Assembly: GCA_945890895.1 (NCBI GenBank) | Contig: CAMDDG010000002.1 | Location: 1 to 40,047, forward strand | Length of the DNA: 40,047 bases | DNA from: Chitinophaga pinensis | GTDB taxonomy: Bacteria; Bacteroidota; Bacteroidia; NS11-12g; UBA955 | Direction: 5' to 3' | Shown: piece by piece, positions 25,986 through 35,930 of the stretch | Numbering within the stretch: the stretch's first letter is position 1 | How the letters are laid out: every line of letters begins with the position of its first letter | The notes under the pieces: model-generated | Database searches by the model: none | The model's input: the letters and a program-made list of their open reading frames with translations, nothing else | What the model was told of the DNA's origin: nothing | Made by a program: the position numbers and the translations under genes

Positions 25986-27059
25986 ATGCAAACAGTGGAG
26001 TTACAATGGTGGCAAATGATCTTGGGATTTACTTTTTCTGGGGCTATTGGTATGGGAATATCAGCTTGGATTTGGCAACAACGCAAACAACGCGTTTTGA
26101 AAAACCTCAAAAAACTTATCACAACAGAAGGGGAATCCTATGGTAATTCGAATAACAGTTCTCCAACCAATACGAATAAATCAACAGAGTTTGCGTTAAA
26201 TTCATCGGGGGATACGTCAAATTCCCATACTGATATTAGCCGCGATACACATCCCCCACAAACTATAAAAAGCATTCAAGCTAGAGATATTGAAGATATG
26301 TTCAAAACTCTTTTTGAAGCCAGAAAACAGGAATTACAACGACTTCAAACGCTGGAAAACTATAGAAGAGACTATATCGGTAATGTGGCGCATGAGCTCA
26401 AAACTCCACTTTTTTCAATTCAAGGTTACATTGAAACCATTCTCGATGATCCGGAGATGGACCCCGAATTACTTAAAAGTTTCCTTAAAAAAGCCAACAA
26501 CAATGCCGAACGATTAGGTCAAATTGTTAGCGATCTAGACGCCATTACCAAGTACGAAAGTGGCTTTTTGAACATTGAAAAATCCGAATTCAATATGTTT
26601 GAATTGGTAAATCAAGTTATCGATGAATTGGAAATTCAGGCTAAGCAAAAAGCAATCACACTTTTTGCTACTTGCAAGACAGAAAATCCAATTGTACTGG
26701 GTGATCAATCTCGGATTCGACAAGTACTGGTCAATTTAGGATACAATTCTATTAAATACGGAAAAGACCAAGGCAATACCAATTACACCATCTATGCAAC
26801 AGGTGCTAAAATCATTGTTGAAGTTGCCGACGACGGTATTGGTATCCCACAAAATAGTTTAGGTCGAATTTTCGAACGTTTTTATCGGGTAGATTCCCAC
26901 AGAAGCCGTGAAACTGGTGGCAGCGGATTGGGCTTGAGCATTTGCAAACACATCATCGAAGCTCACGGTTCACAAATCCGAGTAATGAGCACTGAAGGAG
27001 CAGGATCCGTTTTTAGCTTCAGTTTGCCTCAGATTCAAACGAGCGAAACAAGCAATTAA
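25986..27059 (+). CDS. PhoR-like sensor histidine kinase (orphan)
   Basis: A 357-residue two-component kinase. One membrane helix (about 8-30, MILGFTFSGAIGMGISAWIW) anchors it, followed by a polar Ser/Asn/Thr linker (about 50-95) with no PAS or HAMP domain that I can see. A HisKA domain has the phospho-accepting H136 in GNVAHELKTPL. The HATPase_c domain has an N-box VLVNLGYNSIKYG, G1 DDGIGIP, F-box IFERFYRVD and G2 GGSGLGLSICKHI. No response regulator is adjacent; the partner must lie elsewhere. With no periplasmic domain it probably senses an internal or membrane signal or a partner protein. Confidence 0.94.
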   Translation: MQTVELQWWQMILGFTFSGAIGMGISAWIWQQRKQRVLKNLKKLITTEGESYGNSNNSSPTNTNKSTEFALNSSGDTSNSHTDISRDTHPPQTIKSIQARDIEDMFKTLFEARKQELQRLQTLENYRRDYIGNVAHELKTPLFSIQGYIETILDDPEMDPELLKSFLKKANNNAERLGQIVSDLDAITKYESGFLNIEKSEFNMFELVNQVIDELEIQAKQKAITLFATCKTENPIVLGDQSRIRQVLVNLGYNSIKYGKDQGNTNYTIYATGAKIIVEVADDGIGIPQNSLGRIFERFYRVDSHRSRETGGSGLGLSICKHIIEAHGSQIRVMSTEGAGSVFSFSLPQIQTSETSN

Positions 27060-27128
27060 TCCTAAAAATTGTGAATAAACTATGGGTGGATGTGTAGTGA
27101 ATTCGCCTCAAATCCATTGAATTAATCC

Positions 27129-27136
27129 TATTTTTG
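27129..27136 (+). promoter_or_regulatory. TAnnTTTG -7 promoter box (TATTTTTG)
   Basis: Perfect -7 element ending 4 nt before ATG 27141 of the helicase; predicts a leaderless mRNA. Confidence 0.75.
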
Positions 27137-27140
27137 TGGG

Positions 27141-29594
27141 ATGATGAATTGGCCAGATCAGCATAACTCCAACGAAAAACCTCCGTTTCTAACCAACCTT
27201 AATCCCAGTCAGGAAGAAGCTGTTTTGCATACCGAAGGACCGGTTATGATCATCGCAGGTGCCGGTTCAGGGAAAACGCGAGTTCTTACCTTTCGAATTG
27301 CCAACATCATGCACAAAGGCACCGATGCCTTCCATATTCTGGCTTTGACGTTTACAAACAAAGCTGCCAGAGAAATGAGAAATCGTATCGAAACCATCGT
27401 AGGCACGGAAGCTCGCAATATTTGGATGGGAACGTTTCACTCCGTATTTGCCAAAATATTAAGACAAGAAGCCGATAAGTTAAACTACCCGTCGAGTTTC
27501 ACCATCTACGATTCTGAAGATTCTAAAAACTTGATTAAATCGATAATCAAAGAATTGAATTTAGACGATAAAGTCTATAAACCCTCATTGGTATTATCTA
27601 GGATTAGTTTATCGAAAAACAATTTGTTAACGGCAAATGGTTATGCAAAATCGGAAGAATTAGTTAACGCCGACAAAGCCGCCGGACGTCCTTTGTTTAG
27701 TCAAATTTTTGCGCAATATACCGAACGTTGCTTTAAGGCTGGTGCCATGGATTTCGACGATATCCTGGTGAATACTTATCGCTTATTGGAGAAGTTTCCA
27801 GATGTTCTCAACAAATGGCAACACAAATTCAAATACATCTTAGTAGACGAGTATCAAGATACCAACCATGTGCAATACATGATTACCAAAAGACTGGCTG
27901 CGGTAAATCAAAACATCTGTGTTGTAGGAGATGACGCCCAAAGTATCTATGCATTCAGAGGTGCAAACATTGAAAACATACTCAATTTTGAGCGTGATTA
28001 TCCCAATGTGGCTATTTTTAAATTAGAACAAAATTACCGGAGTACGAAAAATATCGTTTTTGCGGCTTCCAGCCTCATTGCCAACAACAAAAAACAGCTA
28101 AAAAAAGAAATTTGGACCGCCAATGAAGACGGCGATAAAATTAAAATCGTACGAAATCCCTCAGATAACGACGAAGGTCGTAAAGTGGCTGAATTGATTT
28201 TTGAAGACAAGCATAAATTACATTTGCCCAACAAAGCCTTCGCCATACTTTATAGAACGAATGCACAGAGTCGCGCATTAGAAGAATCCCTGCGTCGCCA
28301 AAATATAGAATATAAAATTTACGGTGGAATTAGTTTTTATCAACGGAAGGAAATCAAGGACTTACTGAGTTACCTAAGATTGGTTGTAAATCCTAACGAT
28401 GAAGAAGCGCTTAAACGAGTTATCAATTACCCAGTTCGTGGTATCGGGAATACCACATTAACGCGGTTGATTTATATTGCTAATCAAAATCAAATCCCTT
28501 TGTGGGAGGTAGTTCGAAATATTCGTCAATTCCCCGATATTGGAACCGGAGGACCTAAAGTAGAACATTTTGGAATGCTTATCGAATCATTTCGCGGTCA
28601 ATTGGACTTTAAAAATGCCTACGATGTTGCAACCGACGTAGCAAAACAAACAGGATTATTGAAAGCTCTTTACGAAGACAAATCTGTAGAAGGAATTTCG
28701 CGGTATGAAAACATCACGGAGTTGCTCAACAGCATTCAAGAATTCACTGAAGATGACGAAGATGAAGTAGATAAAACACTTCCGAATTTCTTGGAAAAAG
28801 TTGCGCTATACACCGACGATGAAAAAGATAATGATCCCAACCGAGACCATGTTTCTCTTATGACCATCCATGCCTCTAAAGGGTTGGAATTTCCCATTGT
28901 TCATATTGTAGGAATGGAAGAAAATCTATTTCCTTCCCAAATGGCACTGATGAATCGCATGGAATTAGAGGAAGAACGTCGTTTATTTTATGTGGCTATT
29001 ACTCGCGCAGAACGCAAACTTTACCTCAGTTTTGCTACCAGTAGATTCAAGCACGGAAGCTTATTGCATTGCGAACCCAGTCGCTTTTTACAGGAAATAG
29101 ACAATCAATACCTCGATATGAGCATGGCTTCTATGCAGCAACGAAGTATGTTTGAACAAGATGGATATCAACGCAACAATGGTGGTTATTCAGGGAATAG
29201 GGGTTCTGGTTTCGGGGGAAGTTCAAACGGCGGGCAAAATGGATCGGGATCGGGAAATTATAACGGTGGCTACAATCGGAATGGGTCAAATAACCGGAAT
29301 CAAACCGGAAATGGCAGTCAATATGTTAGAAAAGATCAACCCACCACTCAGAAAGTGATTTTTACAACGGCTAAAAGCAGCCCTACCCTGCCACCGGAAG
29401 ATCCTAATTTTGTAGCTGGAGATATTACAGGCATCCAAATTGGGCAACAAGTACAGCACCAAAGATTTGGTATAGGCACTGTAATAGAAATTGAAGGACA
29501 AGCAGATAGCCGGAAAGCGAAAATTAGTTTTGATGCAGTTGGAGTTAAGACATTGGTGTTAAAGTTTGCAAAGATGAGAATTTTGGGATCGTAA
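27141..29594 (+). CDS. UvrD/PcrA-type ATP-dependent DNA helicase
   Basis: Superfamily 1A 3'-5' helicase of 817 residues acting in excision repair and removal of proteins from DNA. Q motif LNPSQEEAV (Q24), Walker A GAGSGKT (40-46), Walker B VDEYQDTN, motif III GDDAQSIYAFRGA, motif IV LEQNYRST, motif V MTIHASKGLEFPIVHIVG and motif VI VAITRAERKLYL are all present. A Gly/Asn/Ser-rich spacer of about 60 residues (roughly 670-740) leads to a C-terminal Tudor-like domain. That domain (VQHQRFGIGTVIEIEG...) is typical of PcrA/UvrD and binds RNA polymerase. The last 50 bp overlap the 3' end of the minus-strand double kinase. Confidence 0.96.
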   Translation: MMNWPDQHNSNEKPPFLTNLNPSQEEAVLHTEGPVMIIAGAGSGKTRVLTFRIANIMHKGTDAFHILALTFTNKAAREMRNRIETIVGTEARNIWMGTFHSVFAKILRQEADKLNYPSSFTIYDSEDSKNLIKSIIKELNLDDKVYKPSLVLSRISLSKNNLLTANGYAKSEELVNADKAAGRPLFSQIFAQYTERCFKAGAMDFDDILVNTYRLLEKFPDVLNKWQHKFKYILVDEYQDTNHVQYMITKRLAAVNQNICVVGDDAQSIYAFRGANIENILNFERDYPNVAIFKLEQNYRSTKNIVFAASSLIANNKKQLKKEIWTANEDGDKIKIVRNPSDNDEGRKVAELIFEDKHKLHLPNKAFAILYRTNAQSRALEESLRRQNIEYKIYGGISFYQRKEIKDLLSYLRLVVNPNDEEALKRVINYPVRGIGNTTLTRLIYIANQNQIPLWEVVRNIRQFPDIGTGGPKVEHFGMLIESFRGQLDFKNAYDVATDVAKQTGLLKALYEDKSVEGISRYENITELLNSIQEFTEDDEDEVDKTLPNFLEKVALYTDDEKDNDPNRDHVSLMTIHASKGLEFPIVHIVGMEENLFPSQMALMNRMELEEERRLFYVAITRAERKLYLSFATSRFKHGSLLHCEPSRFLQEIDNQYLDMSMASMQQRSMFEQDGYQRNNGGYSGNRGSGFGGSSNGGQNGSGSGNYNGGYNRNGSNNRNQTGNGSQYVRKDQPTTQKVIFTTAKSSPTLPPEDPNFVAGDITGIQIGQQVQHQRFGIGTVIEIEGQADSRKAKISFDAVGVKTLVLKFAKMRILGS

Positions 29595-32500
29595 TGATCC
29601 AACGTACACCTTTTCCCTTAGAAGATTCTATTATCATGTTCCCTCCCAAGGTTTGAACTCGTTGTTTAGCCCCTTGAGTACCTAATCCTTGTACTGTTTC
29701 TTGTACATCAAAACCAATTCCGTTATCTTGAAATTCTAAATAATAACCGGAACCATCTTCAAAAATTTTGAATACTACTTTTGTTGACTTTCCATGCTTT
29801 CCAGCATTTTGAATAAATTCCTGAGCCAAACGGAATAACTGCAATCGTTGCAGTTTGCTAAAGTTCATTTTTCTCTCATCCGCTTGAATAATTAAGTCAA
29901 TTTTTAGCTTAGCAGAAATCTCTTGAAGATTATTTATAATGACTTGATTGAGTTCAGCCTCTTTAGTCCAATATGGATACAATCCCAGAATATAGTGTTT
30001 AATATCTCGGCTAATTTCATTCAGATTTTTTGCAATTTCATTGCTATCAATATACTTATCTCTGGCCAACAACATTAGAATACTCATACGATTTAACACA
30101 TCATCATGCAGTTCCATAGCAATGCGCATTCGTTCTTTTTCTTGAACATCGTTTTGTCGCTGATTAATCTCTTTTTGTAATTGAATATTTTGCTCGATTA
30201 AATACGTTCTTTCTTTTTGAATTCTCAAGGTGAATTTCACTGAACCCCAAGCCACAATAATTACTTCGATTACAAAAATTAAAATCGTAAAAATTCCATA
30301 TTGATCAAAATCAACCGGATCTAATTTTCCAGTTTGATAAATAAAACCAAGTCCATTAATTATCCCCACTAACAAAACCCAACTTAAATAAGTAATTTTT
30401 TTATGTTTAATATAATGTTGAATCGGTAAATATACTTGCACCAATAAAAACAAGCCAATGATGAGCCTTATAACAATTACAGCAATTCGTTCAAAACCCA
30501 AATAAAAAGGTGTCTTAAAAAAGAAAACGGAAAGCAATACCGCAAATAAAAATACAGCTAAAGCATTGCTTAATTTATACAGCCATGCCAATCGTTCTTT
30601 TTGGCCATAATGAAATAAAGCATATTGATTTATGGCATATGCTGCAAAAATTGCAGCTGCTAATCTCAAACTTGAAAACCAATTCCCCTCACTCTGGATG
30701 AACCAAAATTTCAAATGTCCAGAAGAGATGAAATTATGCAAAAAATTCATGAAAACCCACAAAAAGAAAAACCCATAACTGATCTCTTTGGTGCTCATAA
30801 ATCCCCAGAAAATAAAAACTAAGTACGTAATGATAAATCCGTAAATTACTCCGTACAACCATTCAAACTGATTCCAATTCTCCAAAAAGTTTTCAATTTT
30901 ACTGATTCGTAAGAGCAACTTGGGTTGCATCCCAGAGCGGTTATGTCGCACGAATAACTCATAAATGCCGGTGTCTTGGAATGTGTACTGCGCTTGAGCA
31001 GTGCGGGTGTTCATATTGAAATTCTTTACCGAAATCTCATCCCCAAAATTAATTATACGCTGAATGTGACCTAAAGGATGCTTAATATACACTTCCAGGT
31101 GGTTGATTTGATAATCAGGGATGGAAAAGACTCGATTTCCCAAAACTGTTGGAACTCGAACTTTATAATAAAACCAATGTTCCGCAATTTGAGTGGATGT
31201 ATGAATTTGGGACGTATATTTCAACTTTTTCAAATGGTTTCTAAAAGAATCCACGGAAATTTGTTGTTTAAACGGTAAAACAATTTGTGGTTTAAGTTCA
31301 ACCTTATTTGTTTCCGCATCTAACGTACTGATTGTTGGTTGAATATTTACACTTTGATTCAAAGATTGGGTAAATGCGTTTCCTGAAAAGAACATGATCA
31401 AACCCAAGACAAACATTTTTAAAGAGTTTTGATTACCGATAGAAATACGTGGAATTTCTAATTCCCAAGTATTGCCATCCAGTGAACTAAGGAAGCGTGC
31501 ATTTAATATTTTTAAGTATAATTCTATAGTTTGATTCGTTGTAAAATAAGTGTCATTCAATCGACTTGAATTTGTGCTAAATGTCCATTTATAACTTTTT
31601 TCTTTTTCGATACATTGCACACGCACTTGGGGATCATGATTTTTCCAATTTCGATATTTGAGAAATTGCTGGAATATTCGATATAAGTTGCTTTTTGTTT
31701 CAAAAGAAAAATCATAAAATGCATACCCTTCATAAACGAAATCAATCTGCTTATCATCGGCGGTCATAAGTTCAATTTCGCGCTGAAAAATGTCAATGAG
31801 ATTTAGTTGTTGCAAATGAGGTGGGTACAATTGATATGTATATTTTCGGAGGCTCTTTAACGTTTTTTCCAATTGTTTAAAAAAGGAATCACTGTCGTTC
31901 TCTATTCGAATACTTTTTTCTAATCCATTAATTTTAAATAATATATCATCTTGCAGCTCTTGAACTATTCGTTTACGTTCATTTTCAACAGACTCCATTT
32001 GAATTAACCCCAATTGTTGCTGAATTTTGAGATTTTGCTCCATCATTTTGTTATTTTCATCAAATTCCCAAACGATAATGCGAGCTGTAAAAACTGCAGC
32101 GATGATTAATTCTAAAATCAAAATCTCGGTCAATGTTAACCCCAATTCTCGATCGTTGAAATACTGGGTAACTATTGCAAATTCACTCGTTAATGTGAGA
32201 AGAATTAATATGAATTGATTGTACCATTTAAAATAATAAGTATAGTATATATAAAGGAACAAAAGGATAAAAGTTGCAATTACTTCTAACGTAAGAACCA
32301 AAATTCCGAGCCAAACAACTTCTCTAAAAACAAAATTGACAATCACTAATAAAGATAGACCTAAAATAATCACTTTCCAGTTCAAGGTGTAATCGCCAAA
32401 TCCTTTTTTAAGGCTTTTGGCATAATCGGTGTACCTAAATCCTACCCAAAGTATCAATCCATTTAAAAACAACAAAATCGGATGAAAAAATTCTAATTGA

Positions 32501-33123
32501 TTTTGAAGAATATTGGATTCATTAAAAAGTACAATAAGGAAAATGGCGAAACTTAACTCAGCAAATTTGGTTAAAAGTGGATTGCGAACTACCATTGCAA
32601 ATAATACCGATAAAAACACCAAGAAAAGCGTTGAACCCAATAACCAACCGCGATCCAATCGATTCTTTTGAACTTCAGAAGTAAAATGCTCAAATTCAAG
32701 AACCCTACATTTTACCAAGGGTAATACCCCAATTTCAGAATTAAATTTCCTTCTTACTTTCAAAATGAGCGTATTGTCTGGTATATCGGCAATAATATCC
32801 ATCGGCACGATGGCCCACTCGAACAACTGAATTGCAACAATTTTAAATCGTACATTCTTTCCCTCACTCGTGCTCAATAACATGGTATCACTTCGATTAA
32901 GAGGCGATAGGAAAATTATGCTGTTTGGCGACAAATTGGAGATTTTATAATCAAAGGTGCGTGGGAAACTGACATTTTCTTCCCAAAACTTGAAAGTGCC
33001 TAAATTTTGACGTGGATTAAAATTTGCACTTCCATTTACGGACACTGGATTAATTGTTTCTGCTGAAAGAAACGGTCTGAAAAGTAGAGAAATTAATGTG
33101 AGTGCTATTCGAATTTTCTGCAT
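29545..33123 (-). CDS. Fused double 7TMR-DISM sensor histidine kinase; first kinase module degenerate
   Basis: One open frame of 1192 residues carrying two complete sensor-kinase modules. Module 1 has a signal peptide (1-21), a periplasmic domain (about 22-157), seven helices (about 159-352), a coiled coil and a HisKA_3-like segment ERKRIVQELQDDIL. In that segment the phospho-accepting His is Gln391, and the ATPase region (about 440-560) has no N or G boxes. At 570-586 comes a signal-peptide-like MFVLGLIMFFSGNAFTQ. Module 2 then has DISMED2 (about 610-745), seven helices (about 755-962), an intact ERMRIAMELHDDVL with H1006, N-box N1106, DNGIGF 1133-1138 and G2 GLGTQGAK. It lies 24 bp downstream of its NarL-type regulator. 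Confidence 0.93.
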   Translation of the reverse strand: MQKIRIALTLISLLFRPFLSAETINPVSVNGSANFNPRQNLGTFKFWEENVSFPRTFDYKISNLSPNSIIFLSPLNRSDTMLLSTSEGKNVRFKIVAIQLFEWAIVPMDIIADIPDNTLILKVRRKFNSEIGVLPLVKCRVLEFEHFTSEVQKNRLDRGWLLGSTLFLVFLSVLFAMVVRNPLLTKFAELSFAIFLIVLFNESNILQNQLEFFHPILLFLNGLILWVGFRYTDYAKSLKKGFGDYTLNWKVIILGLSLLVIVNFVFREVVWLGILVLTLEVIATFILLFLYIYYTYYFKWYNQFILILLTLTSEFAIVTQYFNDRELGLTLTEILILELIIAAVFTARIIVWEFDENNKMMEQNLKIQQQLGLIQMESVENERKRIVQELQDDILFKINGLEKSIRIENDSDSFFKQLEKTLKSLRKYTYQLYPPHLQQLNLIDIFQREIELMTADDKQIDFVYEGYAFYDFSFETKSNLYRIFQQFLKYRNWKNHDPQVRVQCIEKEKSYKWTFSTNSSRLNDTYFTTNQTIELYLKILNARFLSSLDGNTWELEIPRISIGNQNSLKMFVLGLIMFFSGNAFTQSLNQSVNIQPTISTLDAETNKVELKPQIVLPFKQQISVDSFRNHLKKLKYTSQIHTSTQIAEHWFYYKVRVPTVLGNRVFSIPDYQINHLEVYIKHPLGHIQRIINFGDEISVKNFNMNTRTAQAQYTFQDTGIYELFVRHNRSGMQPKLLLRISKIENFLENWNQFEWLYGVIYGFIITYLVFIFWGFMSTKEISYGFFFLWVFMNFLHNFISSGHLKFWFIQSEGNWFSSLRLAAAIFAAYAINQYALFHYGQKERLAWLYKLSNALAVFLFAVLLSVFFFKTPFYLGFERIAVIVIRLIIGLFLLVQVYLPIQHYIKHKKITYLSWVLLVGIINGLGFIYQTGKLDPVDFDQYGIFTILIFVIEVIIVAWGSVKFTLRIQKERTYLIEQNIQLQKEINQRQNDVQEKERMRIAMELHDDVLNRMSILMLLARDKYIDSNEIAKNLNEISRDIKHYILGLYPYWTKEAELNQVIINNLQEISAKLKIDLIIQADERKMNFSKLQRLQLFRLAQEFIQNAGKHGKSTKVVFKIFEDGSGYYLEFQDNGIGFDVQETVQGLGTQGAKQRVQTLGGNMIIESSKGKGVRWIITIPKFSSLQTLTPMS

Positions 33124-33147
33124 CCGTTTTAGTTATCGAAAGTAAAA

Positions 33148-33777
33148 TCAAACCAACTTAAAATCAACTACGATTCTCATTAGTTCGGATATACTTTTGA
33201 TTTCGAATTTACGGAAAATATTCTTTTTATGTGTTTCTAATGTTAACACACTTATATGCAATTCTTCTGCGCATTTTTTAGATGACATTCCCGAAGAAAT
33301 TACTTGAATTATTTCTAATTCTCGCTTTGTAAGTAGAGAAATAGCATTATGAATATTCTCAAATTGAGCGGTAAAGTTATCGTCTATCTTAGGATATGTA
33401 ATGAATTTATCGGAAGGCTGAACAACAGAATTAATGATAAATTCTGCAGATACCTCTTTGCTTATACAACCTGCAAAGCCGTTAATTCTTGACTTATAAA
33501 CTAAATACTTGTCTACAAATGAAGAAAGCAAAAACCAACGCAGTTTTTGACTGCCCTGATACATTTTTGGAGCATCCAATCCACTTTGACCCTGGCCTAA
33601 TTGCGCATCAATTACAACTACATCCGGCCGATGTTCGTTGTCGGAATGGAGGAACTCTACCAATTTACTACACTCTTGAAAAATCCCAACCACCCGAATT
33701 TCTTCGCATTTAGAGAAGATCAAATTCAACCCCGCAAGAACAACTTGGTGATCATCACAAATGACAACGTTAACCAT
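33148..33777 (-). CDS. NarL/LuxR-type response regulator
   Basis: A 209-residue two-component transcription factor. The receiver domain has D8-D9, the phospho-acceptor D57 (VVVIDAQLG), S85-S86 and K107. The C-terminal LuxR HTH is LTKRELEIIQVISSGMSSKKCAEELHIS in sequence with VLTLETHKKNIFRKF. It is first in an operon with the double 7TMR-DISM kinase (24 bp gap), its evident partner; HisKA_3-type kinases usually pair with this regulator class. D57 sits in a slightly unusual loop, DAQLGQGQSG, with a short insertion. No clear -7 box is seen in the 253-bp region upstream (33778-34030), which shows no gene. Targets unknown. Confidence 0.94.
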   Translation of the reverse strand: MVNVVICDDHQVVLAGLNLIFSKCEEIRVVGIFQECSKLVEFLHSDNEHRPDVVVIDAQLGQGQSGLDAPKMYQGSQKLRWFLLSSFVDKYLVYKSRINGFAGCISKEVSAEFIINSVVQPSDKFITYPKIDDNFTAQFENIHNAISLLTKRELEIIQVISSGMSSKKCAEELHISVLTLETHKKNIFRKFEIKSISELMRIVVDFKLV

Positions 33778-34030
33778 GAAACTAACTTTTTTCTTAATTA
33801 TTTATTTTAATTGACCTTAACTACTTTTAAAGGGAAATCAAGAAAAAAAGCATTTATTCGCAGTTCAAACCCAAATTTTGTTGAGTTATCTGCAATATAC
33901 AACAATAGTTTAATTGCATTTCAAATATGTGTATGCCCAAACTACTTGGGTTAAATTATAGGTACTTCTTCAAATATTGATACTGATATTTTACTGCTCA
34001 TTCAAAGTAAACTTCGAGAATCTAAGCTAA

Positions 34031-34726
34031 TTAAAACTCCAAACCCAATCTCAGATATCCTGTAGAATTGAATCCCAATTCGGCGAATAGCACAGAAATC
34101 CTTCCCCCAATGGAACCACCACCATAAAATATTCCTTGAGGTCCATCAATTAAAGAATTCCCTAAGTCATCGGAACAATCTATTAAACCGTAACCCAAAA
34201 CTCCTTGAACATAAAACTCCCCTTCGGGTTTATTGATAAACGAATAACGAACTGGAACACCCACACCCAGATGAATGCTTTCTATGTATCCGGAACTAGA
34301 ATAACTCATATTATCGTAGTAATCATAATAGATGTAATCAACGTCCTTTTGATGATAACCACCACCCAACTCAACGCCAATCTTAAGTTTATCGGACATT
34401 GTGTTTCCCAAAAAACCGATCATAAAACCTACACCGCTAGTTGATTGTTCATTGGTGGCTTGAATGTAATTGAAACTGCTATATCCTGGTGCATACGTGT
34501 AGCTGGCAGCTTTGGTTAAAGCAGATGTATATCCTCCGATACCTAAGCCCATATACACTTTCATGGGTGCATTTGAAGTCTGCCTGCTATTTGTATTAGT
34601 AACCACCTTGGAAGATCCGGCTGGACTAGACGATCCTGCCCATTGTGCAGGTAAAATTATACTAAAACCGCAACCGATAGTCAATAGCAGTCTTTGGAGA
34701 AAAATAAGATTCATTTTAGGAAACAT
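34031..34726 (-). CDS. Predicted outer-membrane beta-barrel protein
   Basis: A 231-residue exported protein. A signal peptide (FLQRLLLTIGCGFSIILPAQ) precedes a Ser/Thr-rich linker and then repeated amphipathic strands with Gly/aromatic turns (VYMGLGIGGYTSA, SGVGFMIGFLG, GEFYVQGVLGYGLID). The chain ends at Phe (GYLRLGLEF), the classical barrel C-terminus recognised by the BAM machinery. It has no family name I can give; it is similar in style to generic OmpA/porin-like barrels of this phylum. The start may be ATG 34726 (MFPKMN) or four codons later. No Bacteroidota -7 box was found upstream. Confidence 0.82.
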   Translation of the reverse strand: MFPKMNLIFLQRLLLTIGCGFSIILPAQWAGSSSPAGSSKVVTNTNSRQTSNAPMKVYMGLGIGGYTSALTKAASYTYAPGYSSFNYIQATNEQSTSGVGFMIGFLGNTMSDKLKIGVELGGGYHQKDVDYIYYDYYDNMSYSSSGYIESIHLGVGVPVRYSFINKPEGEFYVQGVLGYGLIDCSDDLGNSLIDGPQGIFYGGGSIGGRISVLFAELGFNSTGYLRLGLEF

Positions 34727-34833
34727 TATGTTTGATTCTAATAATTTGGTTGAATTTGAAATACGTAGATTAAATAAAATTTGAATGGATTTTATTGGAG
34801 TTAAATAAATGTCATCTTACTTGTACATCAACC

Positions 34834-35925
34834 TTAGTTCAAGAATTGCTCAACATTCATTCTCCAAACATTGTATTTGTTGGTTGCACTACCACGAGTG
34901 CTGATGAAATAAATTTCTTTACCTGAGGGAGCCCATACTGCTGACGCATCGGTACCTGGATGGAAAGTTAATTGAGTTTCACCGGTTCCATCAGTTTTAA
35001 ACAAATACAAGTCTAGATTCATAGGCCTTGCATTGGTTTTTGGAGTTGCACCTGAAACCAAAAGATATTTTCCATTAGGACTAACTTTAGGGCTTGAAAA
35101 AGAACGACGATTATCTGTAATAACTTGTGTTTCTGAACCAGACTCTAAATCAATTTTCCAAATTTCCGTTCTTGAAGAATTTTTAGCACTTCGAGTAACA
35201 AATAACTCTTTAGACGTTTTACCTGGCACGAAGCAAGGATTAAATCCTTCTGAATACTGTGTTTGCAAACCTGATTCCAAATCTATACTCCACAGTGAAT
35301 AACCGCTTCCACTTGAACGCGAATAGAATAATGTTTTAGCGTCGTTTGAATAAACAGGATTCAATTCGCTTGCATCGGTTGCAGCAATTTGACGAACTGC
35401 GTTTCCTTTGGTTACTTCAATTTGGTAGATGTTGTAGTTCTCCGAACTTCCTACACCCACGCGATCTGAAAAAGTTAAGAACTTTCCATCGGGTGAATAT
35501 GCAAAGTCAAAGACGTAGTTTCTGAAGGTTCTTTGAACTGCAGATGCCCCACCTTCGGTAGAACGGATATATAAATTGTTGGAGTTATTGTTGTTTCCTA
35601 AAAAAGTAAAATTTTTTCCGTCAGGAGAAATAGACAAAAATGTTGCTGTATTCCACATCAACACTTCAGTTCGAACAATCTCGTTACCGTTTTGAGCGGA
35701 TTCTGTGGTTAATTGATACGCAGGCCCCTGAACAATATCGCTTTCTTTAGTTAACTGAGTGAAATTTACACCCCCTTCCTCCGGTGCAGTTAATGTAGTA
35801 AAAATTTCAGTTGAATAGGTTACACCTTGATTCAATAAATTACAAGATTCAAAACTAAGAGCAGTACCTAATGCTATTACACCTAAAACGGTTAATTTCA
35901 TCGAAGTTTTTGACACGTTCATCAT
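34834..35925 (-). CDS. PD40 beta-propeller lipoprotein (TolB-like)
   Basis: A 363-residue lipoprotein. The signal MKLTVLGVIALGTALSF runs to the lipidation Cys in FESC. Six or so TolB-type blades (PD40) follow, each with a phrase such as SPDGKNFTFLG, SPDGKFLTFSD, SNDAKTLFYSR, SPNGKYLLVSG and APSGKEIYFIS. These propellers act as binding platforms in the periplasm or on the surface; TolB itself acts with Pal, but no tol-pal genes are near. ATG 35925 is 5 nt from a perfect -7 box. Possible later starts are MNVSKTS and MKLTVLG. It is divergent from rpsP. Confidence 0.88.
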   Translation of the reverse strand: MMNVSKTSMKLTVLGVIALGTALSFESCNLLNQGVTYSTEIFTTLTAPEEGGVNFTQLTKESDIVQGPAYQLTTESAQNGNEIVRTEVLMWNTATFLSISPDGKNFTFLGNNNNSNNLYIRSTEGGASAVQRTFRNYVFDFAYSPDGKFLTFSDRVGVGSSENYNIYQIEVTKGNAVRQIAATDASELNPVYSNDAKTLFYSRSSGSGYSLWSIDLESGLQTQYSEGFNPCFVPGKTSKELFVTRSAKNSSRTEIWKIDLESGSETQVITDNRRSFSSPKVSPNGKYLLVSGATPKTNARPMNLDLYLFKTDGTGETQLTFHPGTDASAVWAPSGKEIYFISTRGSATNKYNVWRMNVEQFLN

Positions 35926-35930
35926 GTTGT

